Shown here: positions 1-8,774 of the stretch, piece after piece
Position numbering within the stretch: position 1 is the first letter of the stretch
Layout: the number at the start of each line of letters is the position of its first letter
Assembly: GCF_017916325.1 (NCBI RefSeq)
Contig: NC_090144.1
Span: forward strand, 72,001-136,000
DNA: 64,000 nt
Direction of reading: 5' to 3'
DNA from: Leishmania martiniquensis
Lineage: Eukaryota > Euglenozoa > Kinetoplastea > Trypanosomatida > Trypanosomatidae
Notes under the pieces: model-generated
What the model saw: only the letters and a program-made list of their open reading frames with translations
Database searches by the model: none
Told to the model about the DNA's origin: nothing
Translations under genes and position numbers: made by a program

Positions 1-360
1 GGTCATTCGCCAGGAATCTTTGCAAAGCGCTGCACCGGCAATACCGCCCCGGCACGTGAGGCGCGTGCGAGGAGCATGGCGCGCCGCTGCTTCTCTACTC
101 ACGCATTGGGGCACGGCGCGATGCGCTTCTCGGCGCCTTGCCCCACTTGTTACGCCCCTTCCCTACAAGGCATGCCGCACCCTCTCCCCGTCCCTCTGCC
201 GCTTCCTCTCAACTCCCCGCTACGCTCCCTTCACTTCGCATTACCTTCCTCGGTCTGTGTGTCACTTCATGCGCGCGCGCGCCGTGGTGTGCCCTCGGCA
301 AACGTCCACCGCTTCACTCCCTGGGCGCGCCCAGACCGCAGCGCACCCGCAGCACGTTTT

Positions 361-423
361 TTTACTAACTGCTCGCTCTCTCCTCGGCATCCCCTGCGCC
401 CGCGCCTGTTTTCTCTCCCCAAG
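361..423 (+). promoter_or_regulatory. Polypyrimidine tract and SL trans-splice acceptor, ATG8 copy 1
   Basis: A C/T-rich run ends in AG at 422-423, 11 nt before the ATG8 start codon at 435. This is the usual trypanosomatid acceptor layout. The same sequence precedes copies 2 to 5, including copy 5, whose further-upstream flank is unrelated. Confidence 0.6.
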
Positions 424-434
424 CCACCATCACC

Positions 435-809
435 ATGCCTGCCTACCTGTCAGCGACGCCGCTGGAGGCCCGCGTCGCGAGGTGCGCGAGCCTGCGCGCT
501 GCGAACGCTGTGCCTGTTGTGGTGGAGGAGGCGCAGACGCGCGGCGGCAAGGCGCACTTCAGCGCGGTGGCGCGCGAGACGACGGTTGCGCAGCTTGTGG
601 CCGCGGTGCGCGGCTTCCGCGGCGTGGACGCGAAGAAGCCGGTGACGCTGACGGTTGCCGGCTGCAGCGTGTCGCCGTTGGCGACGCTCGGCGAGCTGCA
701 CGACGCGTGCAAGCAGGCGGACGACGGCATGCTGTACGTCGCCTACACCGCGGAGCGCTCCATGGGCGCTGCAGTGTGTACGCCCCTCGCCTCATGCTCG
801 TGGAACTAG
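435..809 (+). CDS. ATG8: ATG8/LC3-family ubiquitin-like protein, copy 1
   Basis: A 124-residue protein with the ATG8 fold signature: VPVVVEE at 27-32, equivalent to VPVIVE in GABARAP/LC3, and a C-terminal LYVAYTAERSMG pattern at 100-111, equivalent to LYIAYSDESVYG. Gly111 is the expected ATG4 processing and lipid-conjugation site, followed by a 13-residue tail. ATG8 proteins are coupled to phosphatidylethanolamine on autophagosomal membranes. The sequence is strongly diverged from yeast and human ATG8, which fits the expanded Leishmania ATG8B/ATG8C families rather than the canonical ATG8A. ATG8C is my preferred assignment because of the multicopy array and the chromosome 9-like neighbours. 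The start is the first ATG after the acceptor AG at 422-423. Confidence 0.88.
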   Translation: MPAYLSATPLEARVARCASLRAANAVPVVVEEAQTRGGKAHFSAVARETTVAQLVAAVRGFRGVDAKKPVTLTVAGCSVSPLATLGELHDACKQADDGMLYVAYTAERSMGAAVCTPLASCSWN

Positions 810-1867
810 AGGCGGCAACACGACAGCGCAGCGTGGCAGCTCGCCACGCGAACGTGCGCCTCCGTGGCTTTGTGTGCTGTCCCACCGCTTCCTGGCCGCA
901 CCGCATCCCTCTTCGAGGTGGGCCAGTGCACCCGCCTCGCCCACCTGCACTTAGCTCGCCGCGCGTGCATGTCTGTGCGCGCGAAGACTTCTCTTCTGCC
1001 TTTTTTGCCATCTCATCGATTGCACCCCTCGTGTTCTTTGTGCTGCTTGGCGGCGGGCGCGTCTGACCGGTGTCCGTGACCCCCCTTTCTCCGGCTTGTG
1101 ATGGACTGCGCCTCACCGCCTGCGCACAGGCCTTGCCTCCCCTCTCCTCTCCATGTGCATGTGCTTGCTTGCCCTTTTCGGCCTCCCATCTTGCCCTTGA
1201 ACGATGTCTTGCATGTGCAGAGTGCTGTGGCGGGCCGAACTGCGCGCCCCTTCTCTCTCTTGTTTGCCTTCTCCGGCTTCATGTGTACACATTCATTTGG
1301 AAGCGGCCATTGCCGACGTGCTGTTAGCGGCCCGCGTACGCGGCGGCTGTGCGCACGCCACTGGAGTGTGCAGCCTATTTGAGTCTTGGCGGCATCACTC
1401 GCCACGCCACGCGCGCCTTCTCCTCTCTCCACTGTGGTCATTCGCCAGGAATCTTTGCAAAGCGCTGCACCGGCAATACCGCCCCGGCACGTGAGGCGCG
1501 TGCGAGGAGCATGGCGCGCCGCTGCTTCTCTACTCACGCATTGGGGCACGGCGCGATGCGCTTCTCGGCGCCTTGCCCCACTTGTTACGCCCCTTCCCTA
1601 CAAGGCATGCCGCACCCCTCTCCCCCGTCCCTCTGCCGCTTCCTCTCAACTCCCCGCTACGCTCCCCTTCACTTCGCATTACCTTCCTCGGTCTGTGTGT
1701 CACTTCATGCGCGCGCGCGCGTGGTGTGCCCTCGGCAAACGTCCACCGCTTCACTCCTGGGCGCGCCCAGACCGCAGCGCACCCGCAGCACGTTTTTACT
1801 AACTGCTCGCTCTCTCCTCGGCATCCCCTGCGCCCGCGCCTGTTTTCTCTCCCAAGCCACCATCACC

Positions 1868-2242
1868 ATGCCTGCCTACCTGTCAGCGACGCCGCTGGAG
1901 GCCCGCGTCGCGAGGTGCGCGAGCCTGCGCGCTGCGAACGCTGTGCCTGTTGTGGTGGAGGAGGCGCAGACGCGCGGCGGCAAGGCGCACTTCAGCGCGG
2001 TGGCGCGCGAGACGACGGTTGCGCAGCTTGTGGCCGCGGTGCGCGGCTTCCGCGGCGTGGACGCGAAGAAGCCGGTGACGCTGACGGTTGCCGGCTGCAG
2101 CGTGTCGCCGTTGGCGACGCTCGGCGAGCTGCACGACGCGTGCAAGCAGGCGGACGACGGCATGCTGTACGTCGCCTACACCGCGGAGCGCTCCATGGGC
2201 GCTGCAGTGTGTACGCCCCTCGCCTCATGCTCGTGGAACTAG
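1868..2242 (+). CDS. ATG8: ATG8/LC3-family ubiquitin-like protein, copy 2
   Basis: Encodes a 124-residue protein identical to copy 1, with Gly111 as the predicted ATG4 cleavage site and the same 13-residue tail. It begins 1433 bp after copy 1. Its upstream spacer is slightly shorter than in the other units because of small indels in the (GC)n, C-run and T-run stretches. Protein identity beside indel-bearing spacers suggests recent duplication or ongoing gene conversion. Confidence 0.88.
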   Translation: MPAYLSATPLEARVARCASLRAANAVPVVVEEAQTRGGKAHFSAVARETTVAQLVAAVRGFRGVDAKKPVTLTVAGCSVSPLATLGELHDACKQADDGMLYVAYTAERSMGAAVCTPLASCSWN

Positions 2243-3307
2243 AGGCGGCAACACGACAGCGCAGCGTGGCAGCTCGCCACGCGAACGTGCGCCTCCGTGG
2301 CTTTGTGTGCTGTCCCACCGCTTCCTGGCCGCACCGCATCCCTCTTCGAGGTGGGCCAGTGCACCCGCCTCGCCCACCTGCACTTAGCTCGCCGCGCGTG
2401 CATGTCTGTGCGCGCGAAGACTTCTCTTCTGCCTTTTTTGCCATCTCATCGATTGCACCCCTCGTGTTCTTTGTGCTGCTTGGCGGCGGGCGCGTCTGAC
2501 CGGTGTCCGTGACCCCCCTTTCTCCGGCTTGTGATGGACTGCGCCTCACCGCCTGCGCACAGGCCTTGCCTCCCCTCTCCTCTCCATGTGCATGTGCTTG
2601 CTTGCCCTTTTCGGCCTCCCATCTTGCCCTTGAACGATGTCTTGCATGTGCAGAGTGCTGTGGCGGGCCGAACTGCGCGCCCCCCTTCTCTCTCTTGTTT
2701 GCCTTCTCCGGCTTCATGTGTACACATTCATTTGGAAGCGGCCATTGCCGACGTGCTGTTAGCGGCCCGCGTACGCGGCGGCTGTGCGCACGCCACTGGA
2801 GTGTGCAGCCTATTTGAGTCTTGGCGGCATCACTCGCCACGCCACGCGCGCCTTCTCCTCTCTCCACTGTGGTCATTCGCCAGGAATCTTTGCAAAGCGC
2901 TGCACCGGCAATACCGCCCCGGCACGTGAGGCGCGTGCGAGGAGCATGGCGCGCCGCTGCTTCTCTACTCACGCATTGGGGCACGGCGCGATGCGCTTCT
3001 CGGCGCCTTGCCCCACTTGTTACGCCCCTTCCCTACAAGGCATGCCGCACCCCTCTCCCCCGTCCCTCTGCCGCTTCCTCTCAACTCCCCGCTACGCTCC
3101 CCTTCACTTCGCATTACCTTCCTCGGTCTGTGTGTCACTTCATGCGCGCGCGCGCCGTGGTGTGCCCTCGGCAAACGTCCACCGCTTCACTCCCTGGGCG
3201 CGCCCAGACCGCAGCGCACCCGCAGCACGTTTTTTTACTAACTGCTCGCTCTCTCCTCGGCATCCCCTGCGCCCGCGCCTGTTTTCTCTCCCCAAGCCAC
3301 CATCACC

Positions 3308-3682
3308 ATGCCTGCCTACCTGTCAGCGACGCCGCTGGAGGCCCGCGTCGCGAGGTGCGCGAGCCTGCGCGCTGCGAACGCTGTGCCTGTTGTGGTGGAG
3401 GAGGCGCAGACGCGCGGCGGCAAGGCGCACTTCAGCGCGGTGGCGCGCGAGACGACGGTTGCGCAGCTTGTGGCCGCGGTGCGCGGCTTCCGCGGCGTGG
3501 ACGCGAAGAAGCCGGTGACGCTGACGGTTGCCGGCTGCAGCGTGTCGCCGTTGGCGACGCTCGGCGAGCTGCACGACGCGTGCAAGCAGGCGGACGACGG
3601 CATGCTGTACGTCGCCTACACCGCGGAGCGCTCCATGGGCGCTGCAGTGTGTACGCCCCTCGCCTCATGCTCGTGGAACTAG
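3308..3682 (+). CDS. ATG8: ATG8/LC3-family ubiquitin-like protein, copy 3
   Basis: Identical 124-residue protein, 1440 bp downstream of copy 2. It has the same acceptor tract, the same conjugation glycine (Gly111) and the same tail ending SCSWN. Its 3' spacer matches those of copies 1, 2 and 5. Confidence 0.88.
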   Translation: MPAYLSATPLEARVARCASLRAANAVPVVVEEAQTRGGKAHFSAVARETTVAQLVAAVRGFRGVDAKKPVTLTVAGCSVSPLATLGELHDACKQADDGMLYVAYTAERSMGAAVCTPLASCSWN

Positions 3683-4747
3683 AGGCGGCAACACGACAGC
3701 GCAGCGTGGCAGCTCGCCACGCGAACGTGCGCCTCCGTGGCTTTGTGTGCTGTCCCACCGCTTCCTGGCCGCACCGCATCCCTCTTCGAGGTGGGCCAGT
3801 GCACCCGCCTCGCCCACCTGCACTTAGCTCGCCGCGCGTGCATGTCTGTGCGCGCGAAGACTTCTCTTCTGCCTTTTTTGCCATCTCATCGATTGCACCC
3901 CTCGTGTTCTTTGTGCTGCTTGGCGGCGGGCGCGTCTGACCGGTGTCCGTGACCCCCCTTTCTCCGGCTTGTGATGGACTGCGCCTCACCGCCTGCGCAC
4001 AGGCCTTGCCTCCCCTCTCCTCTCCATGTGCATGTGCTTGCTTGCCCTTTTCGGCCTCCCATCTTGCCCTTGAACGATGTCTTGCATGTGCAGAGTGCTG
4101 TGGCGGGCCGAACTGCGCGCCCCCCTTCTCTCTCTTGTTTGCCTTCTCCGGCTTCATGTGTACACATTCATTTGGAAGCGGCCATTGCCGACGTGCTGTT
4201 AGCGGCCCGCGTACGCGGCGGCTGTGCGCACGCCACTGGAGTGTGCAGCCTATTTGAGTCTTGGCGGCATCACTCGCCACGCCACGCGCGCCTTCTCCTC
4301 TCTCCACTGTGGTCATTCGCCAGGAATCTTTGCAAAGCGCTGCACCGGCAATACCGCCCCGGCACGTGAGGCGCGTGCGAGGAGCATGGCGCGCCGCTGC
4401 TTCTCTACTCACGCATTGGGGCACGGCGCGATGCGCTTCTCGGCGCCTTGCCCCACTTGTTACGCCCCTTCCCTACAAGGCATGCCGCACCCCTCTCCCC
4501 CGTCCCTCTGCCGCTTCCTCTCAACTCCCCGCTACGCTCCCCTTCACTTCGCATTACCTTCCTCGGTCTGTGTGTCACTTCATGCGCGCGCGCGCCGTGG
4601 TGTGCCCTCGGCAAACGTCCACCGCTTCACTCCCTGGGCGCGCCCAGACCGCAGCGCACCCGCAGCACGTTTTTTTACTAACTGCTCGCTCTCTCCTCGG
4701 CATCCCCTGCGCCCGCGCCTGTTTTCTCTCCCCAAGCCACCATCACC

Positions 4748-5149
4748 ATGCCTGCCTACCTGTCAGCGACGCCGCTGGAGGCCCGCGTCGCGAGGTGCGC
4801 GAGCCTGCGCGCTGCGAACGCTGTGCCTGTTGTGGTGGAGGAGGCGCAGACGCGCGGCGGCAAGGCGCACTTCAGCGCGGTGGCGCGCGAGACGACGGTT
4901 GCGCAGCTTGTGGCCGCGGTGCGCGGCTTCCGCGGCGTGGACGCGAAGAAGCCGGTGACGCTGACGGTTGCCGGCTGCAGCGTGTCGCCGTTGGCGACGC
5001 TCGGCGAGCTGCACGACGCGTGCAAGCAGGCGGACGACGGCATGCTGTACGTCGCCTACACCGCGGAGCGCTCCATGGGCGCTGCAGTGTGGACGCCCTG
5101 TGCGTCGTGCGCGTGGGACGGCAGTTCTTCCGAGGAGGTGATCATTTGA
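4748..5149 (+). CDS. ATG8: ATG8/LC3-family protein, copy 4 with variant C-terminal tail
   Basis: Residues 1-114 are identical to the other copies, including Gly111. The tail then differs: 22 residues after the glycine (ending SSEEVII) instead of 13, giving 133 residues. The DNA diverges at about 5091. The first dozen codons of the new tail still look distantly related to the common tail (W/C, TP, ASC, W conserved), after which the 3' flank is unrelated. Because ATG4 should remove everything after Gly111, the mature protein would be the same and only the precursor tail and 3' UTR differ. It may represent an older array end whose body has been homogenised by gene conversion. Confidence 0.85.
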   Translation: MPAYLSATPLEARVARCASLRAANAVPVVVEEAQTRGGKAHFSAVARETTVAQLVAAVRGFRGVDAKKPVTLTVAGCSVSPLATLGELHDACKQADDGMLYVAYTAERSMGAAVWTPCASCAWDGSSSEEVII

Positions 5150-6180
5150 GGCTGTTGTGTTCTCGAGGTGCAGCGAGAGAGCCGACCTGTAGATGATGTA
5201 CCGGCGTAGGCTGTTGGGAGGTGTACTGCTCATACTCGTGGGCCGCCCTGCAGGCTGGCCGCTTTGTTTGCTGGAGGGGGGCGGGGTGGGGCCTGCGCAC
5301 GTGTGCAAATGGAGTGGCGCATGCGATGACGTTGCGTGGACGGGTCAAGCTGCACGACCGCTTCTCGCGCTGCTCCTCGCACACATGGCGCGGCCCTTCG
5401 GCCCCCTCTCTGCCCGCACCGGCGCCTCTTTCTGCGTCGCATCCCCAACATCCGCCTTTTTATTTTGTCAGTGCTCATTGTTGTGCGCCGTGGGCATACG
5501 CGACTCCGCACACACTTCTCCCTCCTTCCCCCTCTTTGCTTTTGTTTGTCTCCTCCGCGCATGGCGTGCCGTGGCACCGTCGGCAATCACGCATGCTGCC
5601 ATGTCCCCTGTGCTCTCTGCTGCCCGAGGGAGCGCGATCTCTCAATACTGCGGCGGGTGCGTGCCAACCACGATGCCCACCGCCTGGGCAGAGAGTCTGT
5701 GTGGCGCCAACGGTTCGCCAGTGTTGGAGTGTATGTGCACAGCCGGCTTCAGCGTTTTTCTCCCCCCCTTTTTTGTGTGTATGCGTGCGTATGTGCGAAT
5801 GTGTGCGAGCCGCATTACCATCCCGACCTCCCGCCTCCTCCCTCCGCCCTCTGCAAAGGACCTCAGCATCAAAGCGGTCGGCCTTCTCCGCGCCTGCCCT
5901 CAGCCCCTTCGCCCGCTTTGCCCTCGGCCTCGGGACGCTGCTAATGCGGCAAGGGATGCCCCTCAGCGCGCGCGTATCGAATGTGAACAAAAGAGCGCTC
6001 CCTCCTCCATTCCGTCAGCGCAGCCTCGCGCCGTCCCTCTCGCGAATCTGCTGGCCAAAACTCGCTCCCTCTCCATCCAACCTCCTCCTCGTCCACTGTC
6101 CCGTCCGTTTTCTCCCGCATGCCGCTACCTGCGTCTGCGCTGTCGCCGCTCTCTTGACAGTCGAGCTCTCTGACACTCCC
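5150..6180. other. Unique spacer between ATG8 copies 4 and 5
   Basis: About 1 kb unlike the normal array spacer, serving as the 3' flank of copy 4. It is pyrimidine-rich with short (TG)n-like stretches near 5775-5805. Long overlapping open frames (up to about 329 codons) occur here, but they show no recognisable motif and read through low-complexity sequence. I do not call a gene. Confidence 0.6.
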
Positions 6181-7194
6181 CAGCGCACCCGCAGCACGTT
6201 TTTTTACTAACTGCTCGCTCTCTCCTCGGCATCCCCTGCGCCCGCGCCTGTTTTCTCTCCCCAAGCCACCATCACCATGCCTGCCTACCTGTCAGCGACG
6301 CCGCTGGAGGCCCGCGTCGCGAGGTGCGCGAGCCTGCGCGCTGCGAACGCTGTGCCTGTTGTGGTGGAGGAGGCGCAGACGCGCGGCGGCAAGGCGCACT
6401 TCAGCGCGGTGGCGCGCGAGACGACGGTTGCGCAGCTTGTGGCCGCGGTGCGCGGCTTCCGCGGCGTGGACGCGAAGAAGCCGGTGACGCTGACGGTTGC
6501 CGGCTGCAGCGTGTCGCCGTTGGCGACGCTCGGCGAGCTGCACGACGCGTGCAAGCAGGCGGACGACGGCATGCTGTACGTCGCCTACACCGCGGAGCGC
6601 TCCATGGGCGCTGCAGTGTGTACGCCCCTCGCCTCATGCTCGTGGAACTAGAGGCGGCAACACGACAGCGCAGCGTGGCAGCTCGCCACGCGAACGTGCG
6701 CCTCCGTGGCTTTGTGTGCTGTCCCACCGCTTCCTGGCCGCACCGCATCCCTCTTCGAGGTGGGCCAGTGCACCCGCCTCGCCCACCTGCACTTAGCTCG
6801 CCGCGCGTGCATGTCTGTGCGCGCGAAGACTTCTCTTCTGCCTTTTTTGCCATCTCATCGATTGCACCCCTCGTGTTCTTTGTGCTGCTTGGCGGCGGGC
6901 GCGTCTGACCGGTGTCCGTGACCCCCCTTTCTCCGGCTTGTGATGGACTGCGCCTCACCGCCTGCGCACAGGCCTTGCCTCCCCTCTCCTCTCCATGTGC
7001 ATGTGCTTGCTTGCCCTTTTCGGCCTCCCATCTTGCCCTTGAACGATGTCTTGCATGTGCAGAGTGCTGTGGCGGGCCGAACTGCGCGCCCCCCTTCTCT
7101 CTCTTGTTTGCCTTCTCCGGCTTCATGTGTACACATTCATTTGGAAGCGGCCATTGCCGACGTGCTGTTAGCGGCCCGCGTACGCGGCGGCTGT
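6181..7194 (+). repeat. ATG8 array, resumed right block
   Basis: Array sequence resumes at 6181, in the polypyrimidine region upstream of the gene, continues through ATG8 copy 5 and most of the standard 3' spacer, and ends abruptly at 7194, where the sequence becomes unique. Confidence 0.9.
6277..6651 (+). CDS. ATG8: ATG8/LC3-family ubiquitin-like protein, copy 5
   Basis: Identical 124-residue protein with Gly111 and the common SCSWN tail. It starts 1529 bp after copy 4 because the intervening spacer is unique. Only the last ~95 bp of its upstream flank are array-type, and these retain the polypyrimidine tract and acceptor AG. Its 3' flank is the common array type, so it is a hybrid unit and the right-hand end of the array. 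Confidence 0.88.
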   Translation: MPAYLSATPLEARVARCASLRAANAVPVVVEEAQTRGGKAHFSAVARETTVAQLVAAVRGFRGVDAKKPVTLTVAGCSVSPLATLGELHDACKQADDGMLYVAYTAERSMGAAVCTPLASCSWN

Positions 7195-7606
7195 TAGCGA
7201 CTGCCTGGAAGAGAACTCTGCCCCGTGCGGCTCGCAGAAGTCTGTGGCCATACACCTTTGTCGATCAGTCGACATCTGTGGGCTGATGGCCTCCAGCACT
7301 GCATTTTCTGATGCGCGCCCTCTTCGTGTTCTCCTCGATGTGCTTCATCGGTATATGTTTCGTGATGTGACGCATTTCCCCCCCCCCCTCTTTCTCTCTC
7401 TGTGGGCGTATGCAGGTACGCTGCTCGGTCACCAAGTCCGCACCTCCGGCTGCGAGGGATACAAAGCGGGGCGTTGCCGTGGGTTTAGCGCATATATGTA
7501 TCGTACACATTTGGGGGCTCTCTGACAAAGACTGCGGCCCAACGTGTCGAGGATTTGACATAATCTCGTTTCTTTGGCACCATCTTGAGTCCATTCACGA
7601 AAGCGG
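7195..7606. other. Unique spacer right of the ATG8 array
   Basis: About 0.4 kb of non-repeated sequence with a C-rich run and CT-rich tract at 7379-7401. No conserved coding feature is visible. It probably holds processing signals for the next transcript. Confidence 0.5.
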
Positions 7607-7951
7607 ATGAGCAGGCACTTCACTGGGCGTGCGGAAGCGGAGCGCACCACGGGGCTGGCGTACTTGCTCTCACCGACACGCACCGTGTCTCCTGGTGAGC
7701 TACGCTTTCGCCGCCACGCCTACGCGCGCGGCGCTTGCATGATCGTCATGGTGCTGTATTTTGTTTATTGCAATCCGGAGTACAGCTACGTCTACACGGC
7801 GTTGCGGCAGCGCTGCGGATGGGACATGGAGAAATCAATGTTCCCGCAGTACCTGAAGTTGGAACCCTCGCAAGCTCCTGGGGCGTTGTCGGCAAGCGAA
7901 GGTCCGAGGCAGCATGCACAGCAGCCGATTCCGCCTCGAAGTCCATTTTGA
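7607..7951 (+). CDS. Possible small protein with one transmembrane segment
   Basis: A 114-codon ATG-initiated frame with GC-rich third positions like the neighbouring genes. One hydrophobic stretch (ACMIVMVLYFVY, about residues 43-54) is followed by a Tyr/Cys-containing segment (NPEYSYVYTALRQRCGWD). I do not recognise the family. It sits alone between the ATG8 array and the TANGO2-like gene. Overlapping frames continue past its stop (a 195-codon frame begins at 7914), so a frameshifted or decayed longer gene cannot be excluded. It could also be chance; homologues in other Leishmania would settle this. Confidence 0.4.
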   Translation: MSRHFTGRAEAERTTGLAYLLSPTRTVSPGELRFRRHAYARGACMIVMVLYFVYCNPEYSYVYTALRQRCGWDMEKSMFPQYLKLEPSQAPGALSASEGPRQHAQQPIPPRSPF

Positions 7952-8774
7952 TGGGCATCAAGCGCCGGTGGCAATCGAGGAAACGCCTAGATCAGAAGGG
8001 CGACCCATGCAGGATATGGCGCATCTTTGTGTGCCGCTCCCCTTCCCCTCACAGCCCAATGGAGCTAATGCGCCGTTTCTCGTCCGGCATCCGGCGTACG
8101 CTTTGGTGTGGCGGTTGCTGGACTCTCTGTCTCTTATCTCACTCCGGCTTTTGTGCGCATGCACCTGGGCGCACCTTTGCGCATATATTGCGTGTCTCTG
8201 TGACCCGCTGTCACCGAATCGTGGAAGGAGTGATACGGGCGGATCAGTTCCACTGCCACCAACGAGAAGCGCAGGCAAACATAGAGGCGAAGTGCGCGGT
8301 CGGGTCGCGCTGCCCGCCCTGACCCAAACGCCACGCGAGTGTGTGTGTGTTCCTCTTTTGGGGGGGTGCCTCGTGCACGCTGTCGTCCTCACCCTCCGTA
8401 GCAGGAGTAGAGAAACCATCGTTCAGTGGGGCCTGGTGGGAGACGCTCGCGCTCCGTCCCTTCTTCCTCCCTGGCACATGCAGCATGCTGTACGCAGATG
8501 AACTTACCATGCATACGGGAGGCGCGAATTCAGGCAGGCATCCCGCGGCCAGTCTTCCCCTTCTCTCGCCTTTCCTTCTCGGCTTCTCGCTTGCTCGGTG
8601 CCCGCGTATGTGAGGTGTACGAGCCTGCAGCCGTGACACACCGCGCTGTGCCCTCCTCTTCGCTTATCCCCATCCCTCTCGTCACCCGCACCTCCGCCCA
8701 GACGGCCGCGCGGTGTCGTACGCCCTCCCCCCCCAAAGGCACACGCACACGCCCCTTTCTTTCTGGCGCCGCAC
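7952..8774. other. Intergenic region upstream of the TANGO2-like gene
   Basis: Mixed-composition spacer with a pyrimidine-rich stretch at about 8650-8735 and an AG at 8700-8701 that would serve as spliced-leader acceptor for the gene at 8775. The 195-codon frame at 7914-8501 runs into low-complexity sequence and is not called. Confidence 0.5.

Larger units (their letters stand above)
1..5093 (+). repeat. Tandem ATG8 gene array, left block
   Basis: Head-to-tail units of 1433-1440 bp, judged from the start-to-start distances of the ATG8 genes at 435, 1868, 3308 and 4748. Units are nearly identical in coding and spacer sequence; visible differences are small indels in C runs, T runs and (GC)n. 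The first base of the window lies inside a unit (it matches position 1437), so the array continues to the left. The roughly 1.06 kb spacer between genes holds the 3' UTR and the next gene's polypyrimidine tract. Long open frames cross the spacers on both strands but lack conserved features and reflect GC-rich sequence. The block stops matching inside the 3' end of copy 4, near 5091. Confidence 0.95.

Noticed and set aside
20..1066. 348-codon + strand frame across the ATG8 spacer and gene, with repeats in later units
   Set aside because: It overlaps ATG8 in another frame, is Arg/Pro/Cys-rich low complexity, and changes length between units because of spacer indels, as expected for a chance frame.
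1992..2984. 330-codon - strand frame in the ATG8 array (also 3432-4424 and 6401-7255)
   Set aside because: It is antisense to ATG8 and its spacer with no recognisable domain. All real genes here are + strand, and GC-rich Leishmania DNA yields long antisense frames.
5193..6210. Two overlapping + strand frames of 326 and 329 codons in the unique ATG8 spacer
   Set aside because: They are low-complexity Cys/Pro/Ser sequence in a pyrimidine-rich processing region, and one runs into the shared ATG8 upstream sequence.
1..7194. CRISPR-like or satellite interpretation of the repeated units
   Set aside because: Units of 1.44 kb each carry a complete gene with conserved processing signals. This is a tandem gene array in a eukaryote.
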